From the NCBI GenBank assembly GCA_003165465.1, contig PLUM01000100.1, positions 35,437 to 92,344 of the forward strand: a stretch of DNA of 56,908 nucleotides, written 5' to 3'. Below the pieces are notes generated by a model. It worked only from the letters and a program-made list of their open reading frames with translations, did not search any database and was not told where the DNA came from. The DNA is from Acidobacteriota bacterium (GTDB taxonomy: Bacteria; Acidobacteriota; Terriglobia; Acidiferrales; UBA7541). Below are positions 1-8,341 of the stretch, piece after piece (position 1 is the first letter of the stretch; each line of letters begins with the position of its first letter). Both the position numbers and the translations under genes were made by a program.

Positions 1-71
1 CCGAGAAAAGAGGAGGGGCGCGGAGAATGGCCGGTGCGCGCTCAAAACCTAATCCTAAGTCCCAGATAAGA

Positions 72-100
72 TTGACACTGGAGTCCGGCTGGCATATGGT
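72..100 (+). promoter_or_regulatory. Probable sigma-70 promoter of the nitrile hydratase operon
   Basis: A perfect -35 TTGACA at 72-77 is followed after 17 bp by TATGGT at 95-100. The expected start falls close to a strong Shine-Dalgarno (AAGGAGG, 107-113), so the leader would be very short. Nothing else in bases 1-121 looks coding. Based on consensus match only. Confidence 0.5.
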
Positions 101-121
101 TCCAAAAAGGAGGAGCGTCGC

Positions 122-829
122 ATGAAACCGACCAGGCGCGATTTTTTGACCACAGCGGCCACCGTGGCAGGGGCAGCAGCGGCGGGCAATCTGGCCCACG
201 CCCAAGAGCATGGACACGAACACGACCACCAAGTGGTTCCCTCGGACGTGGCCCTGCGCGTGAAGTCGCTGGAATCGCTGCTCGTCGAAAAGGGGCTGGT
301 GGACAGGGCCGCGCTCGACGCCCTGATCGACGGATACGAGCATAAGATTGGCCCTCGTAACGGAGCACGCGTCATAGCGCGCGCTTGGGTTGATCCCGCT
401 TATAAAAAACGCCTGCTCGCCGACGCAAGCGCTGCAATCGCGGAAATGGGTTACTTGAGCCAGCAAGGCGAGCGCATCGTGGCGGTCGAAAACACCGCGA
501 AGGTGCATAACGTTATCGTCTGCACGCTTTGCTCCTGCTATCCCTGGCCGGTCCTTGGTCTGCCCCCGGTATGGTACAAGTCTGCTCCCTATCGTTCCCG
601 CGTGGTGATTGACCCGCGCGGCGTGCTGCGTGAATTTGGGCTGGAGTTGCCTGAGGATTCCGAGGTGCGGGTGTGGGACAGCACCGCGGAAGTGCGTTAC
701 ATCGTTCTGCCCGAGCGGCCAGCCGGCAGCGAGAAGCTGAGCGAACAAGAACTGGCCGCGCTGGTCACGCGCGATGCGATGGTCGGAGTCAAGAAGGTCA
801 CGCTCTCGCAGTCGGGAGGCGCGGTATGA
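122..829 (+). CDS. nthA: Nitrile hydratase alpha subunit, cobalt type, with Tat signal
   Basis: Catalytic alpha subunit of nitrile hydratase, which hydrates nitriles to amides. The metal claw CTLCSC lies at residues 134-139 (Cys134, Cys137, Cys139). Thr in the second position is the signature of the cobalt type; iron enzymes have CSLCSC. Residues 1-28 are unusual for the family: a twin-arginine signal (TRRDFLT, hydrophobic Ala-rich stretch, AHA cleavage site) followed by a His-rich stretch EHGHEHDH at 29-36. Family members known to me are cytoplasmic and lack a leader. The start follows a strong AAGGAGG. The gene overlaps the beta subunit by ATGA. A thiocyanate hydrolase gamma subunit would carry the same claw, but the intact single beta gene next door favours nitrile hydratase. 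The export is inferred from the leader only. Confidence 0.92.
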   Translation: MKPTRRDFLTTAATVAGAAAAGNLAHAQEHGHEHDHQVVPSDVALRVKSLESLLVEKGLVDRAALDALIDGYEHKIGPRNGARVIARAWVDPAYKKRLLADASAAIAEMGYLSQQGERIVAVENTAKVHNVIVCTLCSCYPWPVLGLPPVWYKSAPYRSRVVIDPRGVLREFGLELPEDSEVRVWDSTAEVRYIVLPERPAGSEKLSEQELAALVTRDAMVGVKKVTLSQSGGAV

Positions 830-1485
830 ACGGCGTGCATGACATGGGCGGAATGCAGGACATGGGCCCGATCCAATATGAAAAGAATGAGCCCGTCTTT
901 CACGCAAGCTGGGAGGGCCGCGTGCGCGCGCTGGCCCACGCGATGGCGGCATGGGGTAAGTGGAACCTCGATGCCGACCGCTTCGAGGGCGAGCTGATCC
1001 CTCCCGGGGAATATCTGCGCGAGAGCTACTACGAACGTTGGTTCGCGGTATTAGTGGCGCTGGTTGTGAAGCACGGCTTGGTTACGGCCGCGGAGGTGGA
1101 AAGCGGCAAGCCGGCGGCAGGATCGCTCAAGGCTACACCGCCGCTCCACGCAGCCGGAGTTTTGCCTGTGCTCACTACGGGAGCCGTATCCAGCAGGGAC
1201 GTGCCAGTGGCGCCGCATTTCAAAGTGAGCCAGCATGTTCGCACTCGCAACATAAATCCGGCTGGCCACACGCGCCTGCCGCGCTATGCACGAGGAAAAT
1301 TCGGCACGATCGAACGCGACTACGGCGTCTTTGTCTTCCCCGATACCAACGCTGAGTTCCTCGGCGAGAAACCGCAGCATGTCTACTCGGTTCGCTTTGC
1401 CGCGCGGGAGCTATGGGGCGGGCAAGCCCAGCCGCAGGATGCTGTCTATCTCGACTTGTGGGATGACTACCTTGAGTCGGCATAA
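826..1485 (+). CDS. nthB: Nitrile hydratase beta subunit
   Basis: Structural partner of the alpha subunit, 219 residues, the usual size. The N-terminus MNGVHDMGG matches the family opening MNGxHDxGG. The C-terminal half ([21 protein letters not shown], then [10 protein letters not shown] and [12 protein letters not shown]) is the SH3-like domain that buries the claw. The start is fixed by a 4-bp ATGA overlap with the alpha stop, which implies coupled translation. It has no signal sequence of its own. If the holoenzyme is exported, the beta subunit would have to travel with the folded alpha subunit through Tat, as hitchhiker subunits do in other systems; that is inference. Confidence 0.93.
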   Translation: MNGVHDMGGMQDMGPIQYEKNEPVFHASWEGRVRALAHAMAAWGKWNLDADRFEGELIPPGEYLRESYYERWFAVLVALVVKHGLVTAAEVESGKPAAGSLKATPPLHAAGVLPVLTTGAVSSRDVPVAPHFKVSQHVRTRNINPAGHTRLPRYARGKFGTIERDYGVFVFPDTNAEFLGEKPQHVYSVRFAARELWGGQAQPQDAVYLDLWDDYLESA

Positions 1486-1865
1486 TGACCCAGCATAATT
1501 CCATTTCCGGTCCTGAGAGCTTCGCGGCGCTGCCGCGCCTGCCGCGCGACGACGACGGGCCGGTGTTTGCAGAGCCGTGGCAGGCGCAGGCGTTCGCGCT
1601 CGCCGTAAAACTCTCCGAGCAGGGGCATTTCACGTGGAAAGAGTGGGCCGCTGCGCTCGCCGAAGAACTCAAAGCCGCCGCCGATCGCGGCGAGCCGGAC
1701 GACGGCTCGCATTACTACGAGCATTGGCTGGCGACGCTCGAACGCCTGGTGACGGCCAGAGGCTTGAGCGATCCGGCCGCGATGCTCGCACGCAAGGAAG
1801 CCTGGGCTGACGCCTACCGCCATACCCCGCACGGAAAGCCCATAGTGCTGGGGGCAAAGGAGTAG
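1485..1865 (+). CDS. Nitrile hydratase accessory (activator) protein
   Basis: A 126-residue protein of the small nitrile hydratase activator family (P14K/NhlE-like), which is distantly related to the beta-subunit N-terminus. In cobalt enzymes such proteins help insert the metal by subunit exchange. Visible family features are FAEPWQAQAFALAVKLSEQGHFTWKEWA near the N-terminus and HYYEHWLATLERL in the middle. The start ATG overlaps the beta stop by one base (TAATG), so the three genes form one translationally coupled operon. It has no leader, so metal loading probably happens in the cytoplasm before any export. The gene ends at the first large palindromic repeat. Confidence 0.85.
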   Translation: MTQHNSISGPESFAALPRLPRDDDGPVFAEPWQAQAFALAVKLSEQGHFTWKEWAAALAEELKAAADRGEPDDGSHYYEHWLATLERLVTARGLSDPAAMLARKEAWADAYRHTPHGKPIVLGAKE

Positions 1866-1940
1866 CACAGGCTTCAGCCTGTGTTCTTTTGACTTTAGCC
1901 CGCCACAAATCAAAACCACACAGGCTGAAGCCTGTGCTAC
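1862..1940 (+). repeat. Compound palindrome, family A copy 1
   Basis: A 79-bp element: arm CACAGGCTTCAGCCTGTG, conserved core beginning TTCTTTTGACTTT and ending AAAACCA, then the inverted arm. It starts inside the final codons of the nitrile hydratase activator, and its left edge GTAG contains the activator's TAG stop. It separates two converging genes. Confidence 0.9.
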
Positions 1941-1950
1941 CAAACACAAC

Positions 1951-2748
1951 CTACCTCGGAATCCAACTTGGATGTCCCGTGAAAAGCCCGCCGACGAAAC
2001 TGATCTGGTAGCACAGGAATAATCCGAAGGCGAGGCTCGCGAATCCCGAAGCCATCGCGAGGCCGCGATTCAGGCGCGCGAAATGTTGCATCGAGTAGGC
2101 GAAGGGAAGCGCGATGGCCGCCGTGACCAGCATCATGCCCGCAACCGTTCCGAACCCAAAAATCAGGAGATAGCCGATCGCCCACGCGGGGCGGCTGATG
2201 GTCGTCAGCACGAGAAGAGCCACGGTGGCCGATCCCGCGAGGCCGTGCACGACGCCCACCACCAGCGGACGCAATACGTGAAACAGCCCCAGTTGCTTCC
2301 ACCACTGCGGAGTCCAACCGAAGATGGAAGAAGAATCCGTGAAAATCGGTTCGCCATCTTCGTCGTGCGTGTGAACCATCCAGCGGCCAAACAGAAAATG
2401 GGAATGCGCGCCGGGGCCGAGCCGCCGCATCGTGATCCATTCCATCGCGCGGCGCAGGATGCCCGTGAGATTCAATACGCCCAGCAAAATCAGCATGAGG
2501 CCGACGGACAACTCCATGCCAAGGCCGAGGCGCGGCGGGATCGTCACCTTGAATAAAATGATGGCCGAGCCGACGGCGAGAATCGTGATTGTGTGCCCCA
2601 GTCCCCAGAGAGCGCCAATCGCCGCGCTGTGCAGCAGCGTGCGTTCGCGGCTGACGATGGTGGTCACGGCCACGACATGATCGGGATCGGTGGCGTGCCG
2701 CATCCCGAGCAGGAATCCCAAAAGCACGATGGCGAATAAAGCGGTCAT
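1951..2748 (-). CDS. Nickel/cobalt permease (NiCoT/UreH-like)
   Basis: A 265-residue integral membrane protein with about six to seven hydrophobic segments. Near the N-terminus the signature HX4DH (His18, Asp23, His24 in HATDPDH) marks the NiCoT high-affinity nickel/cobalt transporters. It lies downstream of ureD on the same strand, separated by 104 bp that hold a hairpin repeat. Nickel supply to urease is the obvious role. It also converges on a cobalt-type nitrile hydratase, and the cobalt permease NhlF of Rhodococcus nitrile hydratase loci belongs to the same family, so cobalt import is possible. The sequence cannot decide which metal is carried. Confidence 0.85.
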   Translation of the reverse strand: MTALFAIVLLGFLLGMRHATDPDHVVAVTTIVSRERTLLHSAAIGALWGLGHTITILAVGSAIILFKVTIPPRLGLGMELSVGLMLILLGVLNLTGILRRAMEWITMRRLGPGAHSHFLFGRWMVHTHDEDGEPIFTDSSSIFGWTPQWWKQLGLFHVLRPLVVGVVHGLAGSATVALLVLTTISRPAWAIGYLLIFGFGTVAGMMLVTAAIALPFAYSMQHFARLNRGLAMASGFASLAFGLFLCYQISFVGGLFTGHPSWIPR

Positions 2749-2795
2749 TAAATTTTCAACTCAAGAGTTTAAATTCACCCTCAATATGGGGACGC

Positions 2796-2842
2796 GTTGC
2801 ATCCCTGACGGAAAATCCCCGCCTCTGAAGAGGCGGGCTACA
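2796..2842 (+). repeat. Hairpin repeat, family B copy 1
   Basis: GTTGCATC, a short variable stretch, GACGGAAAA, then the perfect hairpin CCCGCCTCTGAAGAGGCGGG and CTACA. It lies between ureD and the permease gene. The same leader-plus-hairpin order recurs at 8194 and 13866. Confidence 0.8.
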
Positions 2843-2852
2843 ATGCGTTGCT

Positions 2853-3731
2853 TCAATATTTCCGATGATCGAACGGGGGAAGGCCCGCTACAAGTTCGCG
2901 GGCGGCATCCCACAATTGTTTATTCGTCCGCGTCATGTCGGATGCGTTGCGGGCGAGAAATCGCACCACGCAGCCGCCGCGCGAAACGAGGCTCGCGCCG
3001 CCCTTAACATTTGGTGCGCTTGCCAATTGCTCGTTCATCGCGGCGGCAACTTCCTTCCAACGCGTGAATTCATCCGCGAACACTCCCAGGCACGCCATGT
3101 AATCGAACTCCTCCATCACTCCCAGCCGGTCGGGCCGCTTTTCCCCCGGTACGATTCTGGTTCGGTTGATGTAGGCGGGGCGGCCGCACACTCGCACATC
3201 CATGCGCGAATCCATTTCCGTAAAACTCCAGCGCTCGCCATGCGCGACGCGGCCGGACGACATCGCATCCAGCACAATGGCGCGGCTGCCTCGCGCCATT
3301 TCGATGCGGAGCGACTGGCGCAGCGCCGAGCCCGCGTGTGGAATGACGTGGTCGGGAAGATATTCCAGCGTCGCGCCTTCGCCCAGGTGAATCGTGGTTT
3401 CGAGAATCGCGGGTTTTTCCGCGGTCCGGTAAATTCGCGTTGCCGATGGAGTGGTCAGGCAAACGTGCGTTCCGGCTTCCTGCACCACTTCCGTCATGAG
3501 ATGGTCGCCTCCGAGCACGCCGCCCGTCGGATTCAGCAGCATCAGGTAGGAAGCGCCATCGGCGAGCGCAAGCGGAGCGAGCGCCTGCAACGGCAGCGAA
3601 AAGCGCGACTGGGCGAGAATCGTCCTCCCGTCGCCGCTGCGCGCAAATCGCAGCCGAAGAAATCCGTCGCGCCCAATGCGATCGGAATTCCCTTCGCTAT
3701 TCAAACAGCAGGGAGTAGCGGATCCAGTCAA
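2853..3731 (-). CDS. ureD: Urease accessory protein UreD
   Basis: UreD (UreH) is the scaffold of the UreDFG complex that delivers nickel to apo-urease. Family features are [10 protein letters not shown] near the N-terminus, [15 protein letters not shown] around residues 85-99, and TPSATRIYR followed by [14 protein letters not shown]. The start is uncertain. The longest reading uses TTG at 3731 and overlaps ureG by 35 bp; a second TTG at 3704 (overlapping the ureG stop as TTGAATAG) would give the shorter N-terminus common in the family. Last urease gene of the operon and about the normal length. Confidence 0.93.
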   Translation of the reverse strand: MTGSATPCCLNSEGNSDRIGRDGFLRLRFARSGDGRTILAQSRFSLPLQALAPLALADGASYLMLLNPTGGVLGGDHLMTEVVQEAGTHVCLTTPSATRIYRTAEKPAILETTIHLGEGATLEYLPDHVIPHAGSALRQSLRIEMARGSRAIVLDAMSSGRVAHGERWSFTEMDSRMDVRVCGRPAYINRTRIVPGEKRPDRLGVMEEFDYMACLGVFADEFTRWKEVAAAMNEQLASAPNVKGGASLVSRGGCVVRFLARNASDMTRTNKQLWDAARELVAGLPPFDHRKY

Positions 3732-4305
3732 TGAGCGTGTCCACTCCCGTGCCGGTCTTGAGATTGGTGAAGACGTAAGGCCTCTCTCCGCGCATGCGTT
3801 TCGCGTCGCGGTCCATCACCTGTAGATCCGCTCCCACGTACGGTGCGAGATCGATTTTGTTGATGACCAGCATCCCGGACGTCATGATGCCGGGCCCGCC
3901 CTTGCGCGGAATTTTTTCGCCCTCGGCCACGTCGATCACGTAGAACGTGGCGTCCACGAGTTCCGGGCTGAACGTGGCCGCAAGATTGTCTCCGCCGCTT
4001 TCGATGAACAGAATATCGAGATCCGGAAAGAGGCGCATGAGCGCGCTCGACGCTTCGAGATTCACCGAGGCGTCCTCGCGGATCGCGGTGTGCGGGCAGC
4101 CGCCGGTTTCCACGCCCACGATGCGGTCGGGTGAAAGCACGCCGCGGCGCGTGAGAAATTCCGCGTCTTCACGCGTGTAAATGTCGTTCGTGATCACCGC
4201 AAGCTGGTAGGACGCTTTCAGGCGCGTGCAAAGCGCCTCGACCAGCGCGGTTTTTCCCGAGCCGACAGGCCCGCCAATGCCGATCTTGAGCGGTTTCGGA
4301 ATCAC
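3697..4305 (-). CDS. ureG: Urease accessory GTPase UreG
   Basis: GTPase of 202 residues that drives nickel insertion into urease. The P-loop GGPVGSGKT lies at residues 11-19, and the CPH metal-binding motif is in [29 protein letters not shown] and [10 protein letters not shown] supply the remaining switch and base-specificity (NKID) segments. No ATG lies in the right place. The GTG at 4305 overlaps the ureF stop as GTGA and has GAGG upstream, which fixes the start. Much longer readings of this frame run back through ureF and are spurious. Confidence 0.95.
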   Translation of the reverse strand: MIPKPLKIGIGGPVGSGKTALVEALCTRLKASYQLAVITNDIYTREDAEFLTRRGVLSPDRIVGVETGGCPHTAIREDASVNLEASSALMRLFPDLDILFIESGGDNLAATFSPELVDATFYVIDVAEGEKIPRKGGPGIMTSGMLVINKIDLAPYVGADLQVMDRDAKRMRGERPYVFTNLKTGTGVDTLIDWIRYSLLFE

Positions 4306-5009
4306 GATCGAAATAACCTCGCATCCAGCAACGCGTGGCTCATGCTGGCGATTTCCAGGGCGGGCGCGAAGGACCACATGTCCGACTCCTGTTTGTTTTG
4401 CGCTTCTTCCGCAAGCGCCGCGATCAGCGGCCTCACGTTCCACACGATGCGCTGGCCGGCAAGCTGGCCGAGCGGCAGGAGTCGCAGCGCCGCGCCCACG
4501 AGCGCCGCGCTCGCCGAATACAGATACGCGCCCGTCATTTCGAGCGCGTTCCAGTCGAGAATTCCGCCAATCATTCCGAAAACAATCGGGTGGTGGCCGG
4601 GCGTGAGTTCGTCCGCCACCGCCTTGCCAAATTGTTCGAGGAGCGGATGGCACGGCAGGTGAGTCGCCACGCGCAGCGTCTGCCGGCCCATCTGGCGGCT
4701 GGCATCGCGCAATTCGGCGGCCGCTTTCATGGCGTCGAGCGTTTCGTCCAGCGTGAGGCACGCCGCGAGCGATGACTCGAGTGATGACGTGAGATCGCCG
4801 CTTGCCGCGGCTCGCCGCGTGCAAACCAGCGCGACGGCGTCCGAGGGCGCGACCGCGTTTTCCAGAAACGCGCGCAGAAACGCCTCGACTCCCGCCGCGT
4901 CGCGCACATCGCCCGCCTGGACGCAGGCCTCCAGGCCAAACGAATGCGCGTAAGCTCCCGCGGGGAAGAGTCCGTCCGAAAATTGAAGCAGGCTAAGAAA
5001 TCGATTCAT
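4302..5009 (-). CDS. ureF: Urease accessory protein UreF
   Basis: UreF, 235 residues, bridges UreD and UreG in the nickel-loading complex and is thought to gate GTP hydrolysis. The family opening [21 protein letters not shown] follows the start ATG directly, which is why 5009 is preferred to an upstream ATG at 5072. The 3' end overlaps ureG by four bases; the 5' end overlaps ureE by 17 bases. An all-helical, Ala/Leu-rich composition is normal for the family. Confidence 0.93.
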   Translation of the reverse strand: MNRFLSLLQFSDGLFPAGAYAHSFGLEACVQAGDVRDAAGVEAFLRAFLENAVAPSDAVALVCTRRAAASGDLTSSLESSLAACLTLDETLDAMKAAAELRDASRQMGRQTLRVATHLPCHPLLEQFGKAVADELTPGHHPIVFGMIGGILDWNALEMTGAYLYSASAALVGAALRLLPLGQLAGQRIVWNVRPLIAALAEEAQNKQESDMWSFAPALEIASMSHALLDARLFRS

Positions 5010-5463
5010 GTCGATGCAGTTGTGTGTTTCCGATGGGATTAAAAATCGTCTGCCGCCGTTCCCAGCGCGCACCCAGCCGTTCCATTAAGCGTGTCATCGC
5101 CCTGTCGTCCGGGACCAGAATTTTGCCGTCATCGATGGCCAAAGGAAAATGGCGGTTGCCGACTTCAAACGCGATCTTCACGGCTTCGTTGCAATCCGAT
5201 GGAATAATTTCCAGCACCGGCTCGATGGCGGCTTCGATTTTCAAAAACCAATCCGCGCCGACATACAAAATCGCGTCCGGCGCGAGCACCGTGCCCGTGG
5301 GAAGAGCCATGCCGATCTTTCGTCCGTGCGCGGTCGTGAATCGTCCGCGCAACCAGCGGCGCTGCTCCCAGCCGAGAACGAGCTTGTCCTCGTCCTTCGC
5401 GCGCAATTCGTCCGCGTTCGCGGGAGGATGCAAGCGGTCGATGATGAGCGTGTTGCCCCACAT
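4993..5463 (-). CDS. ureE: Urease accessory protein UreE
   Basis: Nickel metallochaperone UreE, 156 residues. The N-terminal part (DKLVLGWEQRRWLRGRFTTAHGRKIGMALP) is the peptide-binding domain. GNRHFPLAIDDGKILVPDDRAM covers the metal-binding domain with its conserved histidine. The C-terminus has only a short HRHE, not the long His-rich tail of enterobacterial UreE, so it is probably a one-site chaperone. The gene lies 15 bp after ureC. Confidence 0.92.
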   Translation of the reverse strand: MWGNTLIIDRLHPPANADELRAKDEDKLVLGWEQRRWLRGRFTTAHGRKIGMALPTGTVLAPDAILYVGADWFLKIEAAIEPVLEIIPSDCNEAVKIAFEVGNRHFPLAIDDGKILVPDDRAMTRLMERLGARWERRQTIFNPIGNTQLHRHESIS

Positions 5464-5478
5464 CTAAAATAGCCCACT

Positions 5479-7197
5479 CTAAAATAGAAAATAGCGCTGC
5501 GCCATGGGCAGGATGTGCGCGGCTTCGCACGTTAGGAGCACGCCGTCGGCGCGCACTTCGTACGTGTCCGGATCGACCTCGATGCGCGGCAGCGCGTCGT
5601 TGTTGATCATGTCGCGCTTGGTGAGACCCCGGCAGTGGTTCACGGCCACGGCGCGTTTTTTCAGGCCGAGCGTCTCGCGCACTCCCGCGTTCATCGCGGC
5701 CCGCGACACAAATATCAGCGAAGTCGAGTGCAGCGCGCCGCCGAAGCTGCCAAACATGGGCCGGTAAATCACGGGCTGCGGCGTGGGAATGGAAGCGTTC
5801 GCGTCGCCCATCGCGGACCACGCGATCATCCCGCCCTTTACGATCATCTCGGGCTTGACGCCGAAAAACGCGGGCTTCCACAGCACGAGGTCCGCGAGCT
5901 TTCCGTCTTCCACCGAGCCGACTTCGTGCGCGATGCCGTGGGCAATCGCGGGATTGATCGTGAATTTCGCGACGTAGCGGCGCACGCGCAGATTGTCGCT
6001 GCCGGATTTTTCTCCGGCGAGCGGCCCGCGCTGGCGTTTCATTTTGTCCGCCGTCTGCCAGGTGCGCGTGACGACTTCGCCGATCCGGCCCATCGCCTGC
6101 GAATCCGACGACATCATGCTGATCGCGCCCAGATCGTGCAGAACGTCCTCGGCGGCAATCGTTTCGGCGCGTATGCGCGATTCCGCGAACGCCAGGTCTT
6201 CCGGAATCGACGGGCTCAGGTGATGGCACACCATGAGCATGTCCAGATGCTCGTTGAGCGTGTTCACCGTGAACGGCATTGTGGGATTCGTCGACGACGG
6301 CAGGCAGTTGGCCTCGCCGCAAACCTTGATGATGTCCGGCGCGTGGCCGCCGCCCGCGCCTTCCGTGTGATACGTGTGAATCGTACGCCCCTTGAACGCG
6401 CGAATCGAATCCTGCACGTAGCCCGCTTCGTTGATCGTATCCGTGTGAATCGCGACTTGCACGTCGTACTCTTCCGCGACGGAAAGCGCGCAGTCGATGG
6501 CCGCCGGGGTCGTGCCCCAGTCCTCGTGCAACTTCAGGCCAATCGCGCCCGCCTCGATCTGCTCGCGCAGCGGCGCGGGAGAAGAAGAATTTCCCTTGCC
6601 GAGAAATCCCAGATTCACCGGAAAGCCGTCGGCGGATTCGAGCATGCGGTGCATGTTCCACGCGCCCGGCGTGCATGTGGTGGCGTCCGTGCCCGTGGCC
6701 GGGCCCGTGCCGCCGCCGAGCAGCGTCGTGAGGCCGCCGGATAGAGCTGTCTCGACAAGTTGCGGACAAATGAAATGAACGTGCGCGTCGATTCCTCCGG
6801 CCGTCAAGATTTTTCCCTCGCCCGCGATGACTTCCGTTCCCGCGCCGATAATCATTCCGGGCGTAACGCCGTTCATGATGTCCGGATTGCCGGCCTTGCC
6901 GATCCCCGCGATACGCCCGTTGTGGATTCCGATGTCCGCCTTGTAAATTCCGCCGTGATCCACGATCACCGCATTCGTGATGACCAGATCGAGAGCGCCG
7001 TCCGCCATCGTGGCTGTCGACGACTGGCCCATGCCGTCGCGAATTACTTTTCCGCCGCCGAATTTCGCTTCCTCGCCGGGAGTGGTGAGGTCTTTTTCAA
7101 TTTCGATGAACAAATCCGTGTCGGCCAGGCGAACGCGGTCACCCGTCGTTGGCCCGTACAAATCGGCGTATTGGCGGCGTGGAATTTTCAGGCTCAT
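5479..7197 (-). CDS. ureC: Urease alpha subunit UreC
   Basis: Catalytic subunit of urease (urea to ammonia and carbamate), 572 residues. Expected residues are all present: nickel ligands His139 and His141 (HVHF), Lys222 (to be carbamylated) in GLKLHEDWG, His251 and His277, Asp365 in SSDSQAMG, and the mobile-flap Cys324-His325 in VCHHLSPS. The ATG at 7197 ([17 protein letters not shown]) matches the usual family start. An in-frame ATG at 7269 would add 24 residues encoded by a short tandem repeat and a palindrome (see findings). No ribosome site supports it. The ureB-ureC gap therefore holds repeats only. Confidence 0.97.
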   Translation of the reverse strand: MSLKIPRRQYADLYGPTTGDRVRLADTDLFIEIEKDLTTPGEEAKFGGGKVIRDGMGQSSTATMADGALDLVITNAVIVDHGGIYKADIGIHNGRIAGIGKAGNPDIMNGVTPGMIIGAGTEVIAGEGKILTAGGIDAHVHFICPQLVETALSGGLTTLLGGGTGPATGTDATTCTPGAWNMHRMLESADGFPVNLGFLGKGNSSSPAPLREQIEAGAIGLKLHEDWGTTPAAIDCALSVAEEYDVQVAIHTDTINEAGYVQDSIRAFKGRTIHTYHTEGAGGGHAPDIIKVCGEANCLPSSTNPTMPFTVNTLNEHLDMLMVCHHLSPSIPEDLAFAESRIRAETIAAEDVLHDLGAISMMSSDSQAMGRIGEVVTRTWQTADKMKRQRGPLAGEKSGSDNLRVRRYVAKFTINPAIAHGIAHEVGSVEDGKLADLVLWKPAFFGVKPEMIVKGGMIAWSAMGDANASIPTPQPVIYRPMFGSFGGALHSTSLIFVSRAAMNAGVRETLGLKKRAVAVNHCRGLTKRDMINNDALPRIEVDPDTYEVRADGVLLTCEAAHILPMAQRYFLF

Positions 7198-7201
7198 GTT
7201 T

Positions 7202-7236
7202 TTGTTCGTCGCATTGTTCGTCGCATTGTTCGTCGA
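7202..7236. repeat. 12-bp tandem repeat before ureC
   Basis: The unit GTTCGTCGCATT occurs nearly three times just upstream of the ureC start. It translates in frame as an Asn/Ala/Thr-rich stretch if the upstream ATG is used, but is more likely an untranslated leader. Confidence 0.7.
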
Positions 7237-7254
7237 TTGATTGGTCGCATCGTT

Positions 7255-7282
7255 GTAGGGGCACGGCATGCCGTGCCCCTAC
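7255..7282. repeat. Perfect 28-bp palindrome between ureB and ureC
   Basis: GTAGGGGCACGGCA followed by its exact reverse complement, with no loop. Its centre GCATGC supplies an upstream in-frame ATG for ureC. It begins with GTAG like the other palindrome families of this window. Confidence 0.9.
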
Positions 7283-7288
7283 GGATTT

Positions 7289-7645
7289 CTAAAAACCGTG
7301 CTCGGCGGCGCGTTTCAGCGCGCCCGGCTTGGTCGATTCATCCGCGAGGCCGTTCGTCAGGCCGTTGAGGCCGTACACGTGTTTGGAGCCGCCGAGTTCG
7401 ACCAGGATAATTTTCTTTGTGTCGCCCGGCTCAAAACGCACGGCGGTCCCGGCGGGAATATTCAGCCTCATGCCGAAAGCCGCGCCCCGGTCAAAACGCA
7501 GCGCGCGATTCACTTCAAAAAAATGGAAATGGGAGCCAACCTGAATGGGGCGATCTCCGGTGTTGGCGACTTCCAATTCCGTTTCGCGGCGTCCTTCGTT
7601 GGCGATCACATCGCCCTCGGCCAATTTGTATTCGCCCGGAATCAT
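7289..7645 (-). CDS. ureB: Urease beta subunit UreB
   Basis: Structural beta subunit, 118 residues. It opens with the family's [19 protein letters not shown] and contains [19 protein letters not shown] and [15 protein letters not shown], which are characteristic of UreB. A GTG at 7657 would add four residues, but that GTG is part of GTGAGG, the ribosome site of the ATG at 7645. The ATG is therefore taken as the start. The gene is separate from ureA, as in three-subunit bacterial ureases. Confidence 0.95.
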   Translation of the reverse strand: MIPGEYKLAEGDVIANEGRRETELEVANTGDRPIQVGSHFHFFEVNRALRFDRGAAFGMRLNIPAGTAVRFEPGDTKKIILVELGGSKHVYGLNGLTNGLADESTKPGALKRAAEHGF

Positions 7646-7663
7646 CGGATACCTCACGGCTCC

Positions 7664-7744
7664 AGTGGCACAGGCTTCAGCCTGTGTTCTTTTGAATTTT
7701 GCGCGGCGCGAACGAAAACCACACAGGCTGAAGCCTGTGCCACT
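7664..7744 (+). repeat. Compound palindrome, family A copy 2 (inside the urease operon)
   Basis: A full 81-bp element filling the ureA-ureB gap. Its right edge touches the last base of the ureA stop codon. The core reads TTCTTTTGAATTT, close to the consensus. Confidence 0.9.
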
Positions 7745-8046
7745 TACCGAATCGGATGATGGACTGTCACGAGCTTCGTGCCGTCGGGAAACGTGCCTTC
7801 CACCTGGACTTCGTTCACCATTTCCGGCACGCCTTCCATCACGTCATCCCGCTTCAGAATCGTCGCGCCGAATTCCATGAGATCGGACACCGAGCGGCCA
7901 TCGCGGATTCCTTCCAGCAGTTCCGCCGTAATCAGGGCGATGGCTTCGGGATAATTCAGCCGCAGCCCGCGCGCCCGCCGCCTGCGCGCGAGGTCCGCCG
8001 CCGTGGCGATCATGAGCTTTTCAATTTCTCGTGGCGTGAGATGCAT
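7744..8046 (-). CDS. ureA: Urease gamma subunit UreA
   Basis: Urease gamma subunit, 100 residues, the exact family length. [13 protein letters not shown] at the start, [19 protein letters not shown] in the middle and [18 protein letters not shown] at the end are diagnostic. The ATG at 8046 is preferred to an upstream GTG at 8118. This is the first gene of the leftward operon ureA-B-C-E-F-G-D. The stop codon abuts a family A palindrome, so ureA and ureB are separated by a potential long hairpin in the mRNA. Confidence 0.96.
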   Translation of the reverse strand: MHLTPREIEKLMIATAADLARRRRARGLRLNYPEAIALITAELLEGIRDGRSVSDLMEFGATILKRDDVMEGVPEMVNEVQVEGTFPDGTKLVTVHHPIR

Positions 8047-8088
8047 GGTGCGCCGTCTGGCCGCCTCTCGGAATCTTCTATCCCGCGA

Positions 8089-8118
8089 ATCATAGCGAAG
8101 CGGCTGGCGATTCACCAA
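8089..8118 (-). promoter_or_regulatory. Candidate promoter of the urease operon
   Basis: On the minus strand TTGGTG (8118-8113) and TATGAT (8094-8089) are separated by 18 bp and lie about 45-70 bp upstream of ureA. The -10 is good, the -35 weak. No NtrC, NikR or Fur site could be recognised. Confidence 0.4.
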
Positions 8119-8193
8119 TCAAAATACAAAATGCTCTGGATTGCAAAGCGGGGGAGCGGGACATTCCGTTGCCGGTGGATGTATCTGGAATGT

Positions 8194-8244
8194 GTTGCAT
8201 CACCTGGCAGAAAACCCCCGCCTCTTCAGAGGCGGGGGTTTTTT
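8194..8244 (+). terminator. Family B repeat copy 2, form of a Rho-independent terminator
   Basis: GTTGCATC leader, GGCAGAAAA, then the perfect stem CCCCCGCCTC-TTCA-GAGGCGGGGG followed by six T. It has A-runs before and T-runs after, so it could terminate both ways. It lies between divergent ureA and the MFS gene, where no incoming transcript is obvious. It may insulate the two promoters or may simply be a repeat. Confidence 0.7.
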
Positions 8245-8341
8245 GTGGCGATCGCGAATCCCCTTTCCAACTTGCCGGAACTAAATTCCACAGCCTGAAT
8301 CCCGCGCCGCTGGTGTATGATCCGCCGGACAAAAGTCCAAC

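Noticed and set aside
122..1865. Thiocyanate hydrolase instead of nitrile hydratase
   Set aside because: That enzyme has the beta part split into two genes. Here one full-length beta gene and a small activator follow.
3697..4824. 375-residue reading of the ureG frame
   Set aside because: The first 170 residues lie over ureF in another frame. The GTGA overlap marks the real start.
5165..6769. 534-residue minus-strand frame overlapping ureC and ureE
   Set aside because: It is in another frame of the urease genes and is Arg/His-rich without motifs.
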